64,000 nucleotides of DNA. Source: Stenotrophomonas africana (GTDB taxonomy: Bacteria > Pseudomonadota > Gammaproteobacteria > Xanthomonadales > Xanthomonadaceae). The notes below the pieces were generated by a model that made no database searches, was not told the origin of the DNA, and saw only the letters and a list, made by a program, of their open reading frames with translations. This document shows, piece after piece, positions 58,152 to 64,000 of this stretch; within the stretch, counting starts at the first letter, position 1, and each line of letters starts with the position of its first letter. A program made the translations under genes and the position numbers. Location: positions 1-64,000 of the forward strand of contig NZ_JABEME010000005.1 of the NCBI RefSeq assembly GCF_013004645.1, written 5' to 3'.

Positions 58152-58167
58152 GTTGCAATATTGCAAC
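58152..58167. promoter_or_regulatory. Perfect 16-bp palindrome in divergent promoter region
   Basis: GTTGCAATATTGCAAC, a perfect dyad between the carboxypeptidase and alkaline phosphatase starts (53 and 51 bases from each). Part of it (TTGCAA) could double as a -35 box with TATTGA 16 bases on. Probable operator of an unidentified regulator. Confidence 0.6.
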
Positions 58168-58217
58168 GATATAACGTACCAGTATTGAGGGCCGCCGGTG
58201 GCCCGATTGGATCTGCG

Positions 58218-59771
58218 ATGACTGCACGCACGCCACGCCGCTGGTTTCATTCCTCTTTGCTGCTTGCCTTGGCGGCTCTGGGCGGCTGTCAGACGAGCCC
58301 CCGCGCCGAGGCCGTTGCTTCTGGCCAAGCGCGCCCGCACAACGTGATCGTGATGATCAACGACGGCGCTGGCTGGGGCACCTGGGATGCGGCGGCTTAC
58401 TGGCAGTACGGCAGCCGCGAAGGCGCGCCGTATGCGGATTTTCCGCAGCGCCTGGCGGTCACCACGTTCCCGTTGAACAGCAGCAGCCAGCCGACCGGCG
58501 ACAACGCGCAGACCCTCGGCTACGACGCGGGCAAGGCCTGGGATACCGGGCCGGTGCCGGCGCAGGACCTGCCGTTCGCCGGCTACCAGTACCTGGCAGC
58601 GGTGGCGACCGACAGCGCCGCAGCGGGCACGGCGTTGTCTTCGGGCATCAAGACCTACAACAACGCCATCAACTTCAACAACGATGGCCAGCCGGTCGAG
58701 TTCAACACGCTGCGCGCCAAGCGCCTGGGCATGGCGACCGGTGTGGTGACCTCGGTACCGTTCGCGCACGCCACGCCCGCCGCGTTCGCGGCGCAGAACG
58801 AGTCGCGCAACAACTATCACGCCATTGCGCACCAGATGCTGGCGCAGGGCCACCTGGACCTGGTGATGGGCACCGGCGGTCCTGGCTACAGCGTTGATGG
58901 TCGCGCCTGTGACGAGGGTGCCGGCGCGGCGAAGGCCGAAGGCTGCGCGAACCCGTGGGAATGGGTTTCGCAACAGGATTGGCAGCAGCTGGAAGCGGGC
59001 AGCACCATTGCCGGCAACCCGTCGGGACCGTGGCGCCTGATCCGCAGCAAGGAGGATTTCGCCGCACTGGCGCAGGGACGGCTGCCGGCCGACCGGCCGC
59101 TGATCGGCGTGCCGCGCGTGGCCAACACGCTGCAGCAGGCGCGTCAGCTGCAGGTGCTGGGCAAGGATGCGGCCATGCCTTCAGGTGTGAGGAAGATCGA
59201 CAGCGTGCCGGATCTCGCGACCATGACCCGCGGTGCGCTGCGGTTCCTGCTGCAGCGTTCGTCCAACGGCCTGTTCCTGATGGTGGAGGGCGGTGCCACC
59301 GACTGGGCCGCGCATACCAGCGCCTGTGGCACCGAATGGCACTACGGCCAGTGCGGCGACCAACCGCAGTACGGCCGGCTGATCGAGGAAACCGTGGAGT
59401 TCAACGACGCGGTGGCGGCGGTGGTTGAATGGATCGAGCGCAACGGTGGCTGGGAGCACAACCTGCTGATCGTCACCACCGATCACGACAACAGCATGCC
59501 GATGGGCCCGGAAGCACAGAACGTTGCCTTCGCGCCGGTACGCAACAACGGCCGTGGACGCATGCCGGGGATGAGCTTCCGTCCCACTGGCAACCATTCC
59601 AATGCACTGGTGCCGTTGTGGGCCAAGGGCGCCGGGGCGGAATTGCTGGGCCAGCGCGTGCGGGGCGTCGATGCCGGCTACCGTCAGCACGTGCGCTGGA
59701 ACGACGGCAGCTACATCGACAACACCGACGTGGCTGCGGCAGTGCAGGAGGCGCTGCAGCGCCCACGGTAA
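58218..59771 (+). CDS. Alkaline phosphatase family lipoprotein
   Basis: A 517-residue phosphatase with a lipoprotein-type N-terminus: twin-Arg-like TPRRWFHSSLLLALAALGGC with the lipidated Cys at about residue 26. NVIVMINDGAGWG holds the first metal Asp, TDSAAAGTALSSGIKTYNN the nucleophile Ser, VEGGATDWAAH, VTTDHDN and TGNHSNALVPLWAKG further metal ligands. It hydrolyses phosphate esters in the envelope. The ATG at 58218 is chosen because the signal begins there. Shares a divergent region with the carboxypeptidase, containing a 16-bp palindrome. Confidence 0.92.
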   Translation: MTARTPRRWFHSSLLLALAALGGCQTSPRAEAVASGQARPHNVIVMINDGAGWGTWDAAAYWQYGSREGAPYADFPQRLAVTTFPLNSSSQPTGDNAQTLGYDAGKAWDTGPVPAQDLPFAGYQYLAAVATDSAAAGTALSSGIKTYNNAINFNNDGQPVEFNTLRAKRLGMATGVVTSVPFAHATPAAFAAQNESRNNYHAIAHQMLAQGHLDLVMGTGGPGYSVDGRACDEGAGAAKAEGCANPWEWVSQQDWQQLEAGSTIAGNPSGPWRLIRSKEDFAALAQGRLPADRPLIGVPRVANTLQQARQLQVLGKDAAMPSGVRKIDSVPDLATMTRGALRFLLQRSSNGLFLMVEGGATDWAAHTSACGTEWHYGQCGDQPQYGRLIEETVEFNDAVAAVVEWIERNGGWEHNLLIVTTDHDNSMPMGPEAQNVAFAPVRNNGRGRMPGMSFRPTGNHSNALVPLWAKGAGAELLGQRVRGVDAGYRQHVRWNDGSYIDNTDVAAAVQEALQRPR

Positions 59772-59813
59772 CGGCCGGTTGCACCCGGGCTGTTGTCGGG
59801 GCAGTCTGCGCAC

Positions 59814-60380
59814 ATGCAGTCAGATATCCGCATCGACGGTCGTGTCTTTGCCTACGTCTTCCCCTGTGCGTGGGAAGACTACGCCAAGATCGGCTTTTCA
59901 CGTGACCCGCTCGGACGCATCAGCGCATTGCACCGGCGTTGGTTCGAGTTCTTCGATCTTGGCGCCGGTGCGCTGGTGGAAGCGGAAAGCGAACGCGATG
60001 CGCGGGATCTGGAACTGCAGCTGCGTTCGCCGTTCAAGGCGCACCGCGCGCCGGCGCCGATGACGGTCCAGGACAAGGCTGGCGGTCGCACCGAATGGGT
60101 ACGCGGTGCCAACCAGGCCCTGTCGCTGGCGGTTGCCGCGTTGGGCGAACAAGGCTATCGCTGTTATCCACTGAAGGCGTGGCTGCGGGCCGCCCTGCGC
60201 CTGCGCATGGACCGGCTGCACGACTGGGCCGCGGTGCAGCTTCCGGAAGAGGAAGGCCTGCGGATGCCCGGTGGCCCCGGCGAGGGCGCGCTGCGTGACA
60301 CCCTCGATGGTTGCAGGGCGCTGGATATCGATCCAATGCCGTGGCTGCCTGCACACGTCCAGCGCTGGTACGCAGGTTGA
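59814..60380 (+). CDS. GIY-YIG nuclease-like (T5orf172/Mug113-type) protein
   Basis: A 188-residue protein. VFAYVFPCAWEDYAKIGFSRDPLGRISALHRRWFEFFDLG matches the layout of T5orf172/Mug113 GIY-YIG domains (Y-V..., KIG, R), followed by ESERDARDLELQLRSPFKAHR with the conserved Glu/Arg stretch. The rest (about 95-188) is helical and unassigned. Nuclease activity is inferred from the fold only. Start ATG 59814; a TTG seven codons upstream is possible. Convergent with a very small gene. Confidence 0.65.
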   Translation: MQSDIRIDGRVFAYVFPCAWEDYAKIGFSRDPLGRISALHRRWFEFFDLGAGALVEAESERDARDLELQLRSPFKAHRAPAPMTVQDKAGGRTEWVRGANQALSLAVAALGEQGYRCYPLKAWLRAALRLRMDRLHDWAAVQLPEEEGLRMPGGPGEGALRDTLDGCRALDIDPMPWLPAHVQRWYAG

Positions 60381-60397
60381 GCCGCGTTGAGCCGCGT

Positions 60398-60541
60398 TCA
60401 ACGGGGGCACGGCGGTTGAGCCGGCGCGGCCGGCTGTGGCGCGCATTGCGGGGCAGGGGTTGACGCGCTGGCCAGCTGGCGTGCCAGCTCGGCGCTGGCC
60501 ACATGGCCGTGCAGGAACAACAAGCCGCTGAAGATGTTCAT
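60398..60541 (-). CDS. 47-residue small protein, unknown
   Basis: A 47-residue frame too short for most callers, starting MNIFSGLLFLHGHVASAELARQL and ending in an Ala/Pro/Cys-rich tail (CAPQPAAPAQPPC). GGAGG lies seven bases upstream of the ATG at 60539-60541, strong initiation evidence. The N-terminal 15 residues are weakly hydrophobic. It is divergent from a LysR gene, 98 bases away, so it may be its target. Function unknown. Confidence 0.6.
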   Translation of the reverse strand: MNIFSGLLFLHGHVASAELARQLASASTPAPQCAPQPAAPAQPPCPR

Positions 60542-60639
60542 GAGCGTGCCTCCACTTGAGTGGATTGCACGATACGGGCAGCATGGACGAGCAAAAAGCG
60601 ACATTTCCGCAAGCATGCCTTGAGAGGAATTCAAGCCTG

Positions 60640-61539
60640 ATGTCCCGCCCTCCGCTCCATGCCCTGCAAGGCTTCGTGGCCGCCGCCCGGCTCGGCAACC
60701 TGTCGCGCGCGGCGGCGTCGATGAACCTGACCGTCAGCGCGCTCAGCCACCAGATGCGGCAGCTGGAAGAGCGGCTCGGGCAGCCGCTGCTGATCCGCCA
60801 GCCACGTGGTGTCACCCTCACCCTTGAGGGGCAGCGCCTGCTCGATCAGGTGGGTCCGCATCTGGATGCGATCCACGAAGCCTTCCAACCCTACGCGGCA
60901 CGTGCCGAGCACGTGCTGACGATCAGCGCGGTGCCGTCGATGGCGTCGGCCTGGCTGGTGCCGCGCTTGGGTCAGTTCGTGGCTGAGCACCCACAGATCG
61001 AGATCAACCTGCAGTCGAGTGAACGCCTGATCGATTTCGAGCGGCAGCGCCAGTTCGACGCGGCGCTACGGCTGGGCAGCGGGCAATGGCCGGGCCTGGT
61101 GGTGGAACCGCTGTTCGATGAGTGGTTGGTGCCGATGGCGAGCCCGGCGTTGATCGAACGCATGGGAGGTGTTGACCGTGTGCCGTTGACCCAGTGGCCG
61201 CTGCTGGGCGATCCCGATGGGGCGTGGGGCGCCTGGTTCGCGTTGAGCGGGCAGAGGCCGCCGTCGCGCTTCGTGGCGGTGCTGGATGATTCGGAGGCGC
61301 ACCATCGGGCCGCTCTGGATGGCGTGGGCGTGGCTCTTGGCCGGGTGACCCGGGCACGCCTGCTGCTCGATTCAGGCCAGCTGGTGGCACTGTCCAGCCA
61401 GCGCCTGAAGACGGCGTGGCCGCATTGGCTGGTGTACCCGCAGCGCTCGGCCAGCCATCGCGGCTTCCTCGCGTTCCGCGACTGGCTGCATGCGCAGGCC
61501 GCCGAGCACGTGCGGCACATGGCAGACGCGCACTTGTAG
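60640..61539 (+). CDS. LysR family transcriptional regulator
   Basis: A 299-residue LysR regulator. Winged helix: PPLHALQGFVAAARLGNLSRAAASMNLTVSALSHQMRQLEERLGQPLLIR; C-terminal periplasmic-binding-like domain (VLTISAVPSMASAWLVPRLGQFVAEHPQIEI onward) of the GcvA/AmpR subgroup. The Pro-Leu-His-Ala-Leu start is typical of GcvA-like proteins. Its stop codon TAG is the TAG of a SMAG element. It may control the divergent 47-residue gene; the effector is unknown. AGAGGA lies eleven bases before the ATG at 60640. Confidence 0.92.
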   Translation: MSRPPLHALQGFVAAARLGNLSRAAASMNLTVSALSHQMRQLEERLGQPLLIRQPRGVTLTLEGQRLLDQVGPHLDAIHEAFQPYAARAEHVLTISAVPSMASAWLVPRLGQFVAEHPQIEINLQSSERLIDFERQRQFDAALRLGSGQWPGLVVEPLFDEWLVPMASPALIERMGGVDRVPLTQWPLLGDPDGAWGAWFALSGQRPPSRFVAVLDDSEAHHRAALDGVGVALGRVTRARLLLDSGQLVALSSQRLKTAWPHWLVYPQRSASHRGFLAFRDWLHAQAAEHVRHMADAHL

Positions 61540-61600
61540 AGTCGAGCCATGCTCGACTGACGTTTCGCAGGAGCAGTCGAGCATGGCTCGACTCTACAGT
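61537..61600. repeat. Facing SMAG pair overlapping the LysR stop
   Basis: GTAGAGTCGAGCCATGCTCGACTG (from 61536, with the TAG at 61537-61539 used as stop) and the inverted mate GCAGTCGAGCATGGCTCGACTCTAC (about 61573-61597). The mate runs to the end of the next gene. Confidence 0.88.
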
Positions 61601-62316
61601 CACCGGACCAGCGTAACCGCCTGCCCGGCACGCGCGAACGCTTCCTCCAGCAACGGGCCTGCCTTGATCGCCTCCACTGCCTCGAACAAGGCCTGCAGCG
61701 CGTCGGCCGGGCGTGAGGCCGGTGCCGCCACTGCCTGCTGGATCGCGGTGAAACGGTCGGCCAGCACGCGATGGCCGGAATGCGTCTGCGCCCATGCGTC
61801 CAGCGGCTGGCGTACACCGGCTGCGGCATCCAGACGTTGCTGATCGAACAGGGTGATGGCCGCAGCAGAGGTCTCCGCCCGCTCGATCGTGGCGTGGCGC
61901 AGTTCACGGCTCAGGAACAGGTCATAGGCCGCGCCACGCCCCACCGCGATGCGCAGCCCCTCGCGGTCGAGGTCGGCCACCTGCTGCGCAGGGCTGTCCT
62001 CGCGAACCAGATAGGTGCCTTCAATCTCCACGTACGGGGCACTGAAGGCAATGCGGTCGGTACGTGCCGGATCGATGGCCAGGAAGGCCAGATCCCAGCC
62101 GTCTTCGCCCGCTGCGGCGACCACCGAGGCTGCGGCATCGTGGCAGGTGAAGCGTGCCTGCACCCCCATCCGCTGCGCCAATGCGGTAGCCAGTTCCAGC
62201 GAAGGGCCGCGCGGTGAGCGCGCATCGCCCTGTGCCAGCACCGGGTTGCCCAGGTTGATCGCCACGCGCAGGAAACCGTGCGGTGCCAGCGTATTTCGAT
62301 GGTCGGCCAGGAACAT
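61600..62316 (-). CDS. Solute-binding-like protein (SBP_bac_3 type), no signal peptide
   Basis: A 238-residue protein resembling polar amino-acid-type periplasmic binding proteins: LRVAINLGNPVLAQ, PSLELATALAQRMGVQARFTCHD, WDLAFLAIDPARTDRIAFSAPYVEIEGTYLVRE, QQRLDAAAGVRQPL. Periplasmic relatives have a signal peptide; this one starts MFLADHRNTLAPHGFLRV with none, so it may be cytosolic, a sensor or an enzyme (cyclohexadienyl dehydratase has the same fold). GTGGAG precedes the ATG at 62314-62316. It follows the carotenoid oxygenase gene by 62 bases and may share its transcript. Confidence 0.75.
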   Translation of the reverse strand: MFLADHRNTLAPHGFLRVAINLGNPVLAQGDARSPRGPSLELATALAQRMGVQARFTCHDAAASVVAAAGEDGWDLAFLAIDPARTDRIAFSAPYVEIEGTYLVREDSPAQQVADLDREGLRIAVGRGAAYDLFLSRELRHATIERAETSAAAITLFDQQRLDAAAGVRQPLDAWAQTHSGHRVLADRFTAIQQAVAAPASRPADALQALFEAVEAIKAGPLLEEAFARAGQAVTLVR

Positions 62317-62378
62317 GCAGGACTCCACGGGGCGGGGGAGACCCAGCATGCCAACAACGGTGTCCGTGTGGCGTGGAA

Positions 62379-63902
62379 TCAGCCGCGCGCGGCGAAGGTG
62401 CCGTGGAAGCCCAGTGGCACCGCATATGGCAGCCAAGCCTGTGCCAGCGGACCGTCGTCCAGGTGGCGTGCATCCAGCACCGCCAGGCCGCTGCGCTTGT
62501 TCACCGGATCAAGCAGGGTACCGATCAACCAGCCATCATCGGCGTTGCGGCTGCCCGGACGCGGTACGAACACATGCTCCTCGGCCATGATGTCCGGCCC
62601 GTAGTTCCACAGCTGGCGGCGCCCGCGCTCGATGTCGAACGCGGCTACCGCGTTGAAGTACGGTGCGGTGGCCGGGCCGTCGATGGTCGGCGCGTACAGG
62701 CGCGCCCCCCGGGTGTTGACCGAGCGCGGATCGAACAACGGGAACTCCACCGCACTGATGCCCAGTGGCTGCCAGCGCGCCTGTCCACGACGCAGGTCCA
62801 GATGCAGCTCGACCAGGCTGGCGCCACTGTTGGCCGCATGTGCGCCGTCACCGGCCATCGCTTCCTTCATCGGCGAGCGTGCCTCGTTGATGTCGTCATG
62901 GCGCACGGCGCGCAGCACGATGCCGCCATCGCGGGTGAACGCGTCGCCGAAGTGGTAGATCGCCGCGAACGGAGCCTCGAACCATTGCGCCTTGTCCGGC
63001 GCATCCTTGGCGACCACCGCGATACGCACAGCACGCTGCGGTGCAAACTGCATGCGCTCGAAGAAGCTGCCACCTGCGCCGGTGAAATCGAACGGCATCA
63101 TCACGAACACCAGGTGCTGGTCGGTCATCGCGAACGCGTGCAGATAGCCGTGTTCGGGGGTTTCGATCACATTGGCGCTGCGCAGCTGGCCGTCCGCACC
63201 GATGTGCCAGACCAGCAGGCCATGTCCCCCCATCAGGCTGATCGAGCCGAAGTTCCAGAGGCTGCCATCGCGGTCGCGCAGCGGGTGCGCCGAGAACGGC
63301 AGCGCGGCCAGATCCGGGCGCCAGGTGACAGGGCCAAGCGTCTGCAGCGAATCGGGGTCCACCTCGAACGCCGAACCGGATTCGCACAGTGCGAACAGGC
63401 GGCCATTGATCATCGTCACCGAGGTGTTGGCCACGTTGGCATCATCGTTGTTGCGTACCGCCAGCGCGCCGGGAACGCTGGTGCCGGCAGCCGGATACTG
63501 GAAGCGGCCGGCCTTCTGTTCACGGGTGAATTTCGGCGTGGCGACCATGCGCCCGTGATGGGTCAGGCTGCCATCACCATTGAAACGCCAGCCATGCACC
63601 ATGCCATCGCCGTCGAACCAGTGGTCGTAGCGGAAGCCATCGCGCTCGGTCCACGCCGGGCCATTGCGGTACAGCGTGCCGGCCAGGCCTGGCGGCAGCG
63701 TTCCCTGCAACTGCACGGTGGCCGGGCCGAGGCATTCGCTGCCGACGCTGCGCCAGCCGAGCAGCCACGGGTGGTCCTGCATACCCTGCGCGAACCGCGC
63801 CGGGTCGCCGGCGAAGGCGGGAGCGCTGCGCAGCGCGGTGGCACCCAGGGCCAGGCAGGCACTGCTGCTGAGCAGGGTACGAAGGAAGCGGCGACGGTCC
63901 AT
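62379..63902 (-). CDS. Carotenoid oxygenase (RPE65/CCD) family protein
   Basis: A 507-residue carotenoid cleavage dioxygenase-like enzyme. MDRRRFLRTLLSSSACLALGA is a twin-arginine signal (RRRFLR), so the protein is exported folded. GTLYRNGPAWTERDG, WFDGDGMVHGWRFNG, FSAHPLRDRDG, HAFAMTDQHLVFV and the closing LGFHGTFAARG hold the four iron-binding His residues expected of this family. These enzymes cleave polyenes such as carotenoids or stilbenoids at a double bond. The substrate is unknown. It is followed by the solute-binding-like gene; the gene upstream ends 26 bases before it. Confidence 0.9.
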   Translation of the reverse strand: MDRRRFLRTLLSSSACLALGATALRSAPAFAGDPARFAQGMQDHPWLLGWRSVGSECLGPATVQLQGTLPPGLAGTLYRNGPAWTERDGFRYDHWFDGDGMVHGWRFNGDGSLTHHGRMVATPKFTREQKAGRFQYPAAGTSVPGALAVRNNDDANVANTSVTMINGRLFALCESGSAFEVDPDSLQTLGPVTWRPDLAALPFSAHPLRDRDGSLWNFGSISLMGGHGLLVWHIGADGQLRSANVIETPEHGYLHAFAMTDQHLVFVMMPFDFTGAGGSFFERMQFAPQRAVRIAVVAKDAPDKAQWFEAPFAAIYHFGDAFTRDGGIVLRAVRHDDINEARSPMKEAMAGDGAHAANSGASLVELHLDLRRGQARWQPLGISAVEFPLFDPRSVNTRGARLYAPTIDGPATAPYFNAVAAFDIERGRRQLWNYGPDIMAEEHVFVPRPGSRNADDGWLIGTLLDPVNKRSGLAVLDARHLDDGPLAQAWLPYAVPLGFHGTFAARG

Positions 63903-63928
63903 GGTGGCCTCGGGTCTGGATGCGGGAA

Positions 63929-64000
63929 TCAGCGCAGGGTGATGTCGATGGCGGCGCCAGCGGCCGGCACATTGACGCGTGCTTCGTCGAAGGTCGGCTT
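63929..64000 (-). CDS. Partial gene: C-terminus of an unidentified protein
   Basis: The last 23 codons and a TGA (stop at 63929-63931) of a gene that continues beyond the window; it reads KPTFDEARVNVPAAGAAIDITLR at its end. It lies 26 bases upstream of the carotenoid oxygenase gene on the same strand, so an operon is likely. Too little remains to identify it. Confidence 0.6.
   Translation of the reverse strand, partial: KPTFDEARVNVPAAGAAIDITLR

Overview
The window looks like chromosomal DNA from the Stenotrophomonas maltophilia complex (Xanthomonadaceae). The DNA is GC-rich, intergenic spaces are crowded with short GTAG-ended palindromes of the SMAG/REP type known from S. maltophilia, and the gene content fits: an SmeIJK/MdtABC-like efflux operon, a Rho factor with a long low-complexity insertion, a fis-prmA block, aroQ-accB-accC, a monomeric isocitrate dehydrogenase and an AceK. 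It is mostly core chromosome. I see no prophage, IS transposase, CRISPR array, tRNA or rRNA.

Layout. 1-306 is a compound inverted repeat with no gene. 363-1432 (minus) holds a DUF2752 membrane protein and two tandem CD225/dispanin-like proteins. 1615-6713 (minus) holds an MFS-acyltransferase fusion, an SDR oxidoreductase and a YccS-like FUSC protein. 6905-14611 (minus) is a three-gene RND efflux operon (adaptor plus two pumps, no outer-membrane factor). 14800-18839 (plus) holds an M20 amidohydrolase, queF whose 5' end lies in a dispersed repeat, a LysM protein, a lipoprotein and an orphan. 19070-26761 (plus) holds icd, a four-gene conservon-like GTPase/roadblock cluster, aceK and a TonB-like protein. 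26796-30890 (minus) holds a diguanylate cyclase, rho and trxA. 31401-37581 (plus) holds rhlB, ftsE-ftsX, a tandem-receiver protein, ung and rpoH with a hairpin leader. 37716-40644 (minus) is purH-purD. 40852-46652 (plus) is a compact six-gene set resembling the E. coli ynbABCD phospholipid genes. 46789-48903 (minus) is prmA, a DUF3426 protein and fis. 49068-50407 (plus) is an unknown pair. 50541-53323 (minus) is aroQ, a DUF1311 protein, accB and accC. 53674-63929 is a mixed accessory stretch: DOPA-dioxygenase-like protein, PEP-mutase-like enzyme, quinone-reductase/TetR pair, D-Ala-D-Ala carboxypeptidase facing an alkaline phosphatase, GIY-YIG-like protein, small ORF/LysR pair, and a carotenoid oxygenase with a solute-binding-like protein.

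The best candidates for less-described biology are the conservon-like cluster (21583-23911), the ynb-like lipid cluster (40852-46652), the possible RNA thermometer at rpoH (36661-36708), and the repeat-derived 5' end of queF. All functions are inferred from reading the translations; no search was run.
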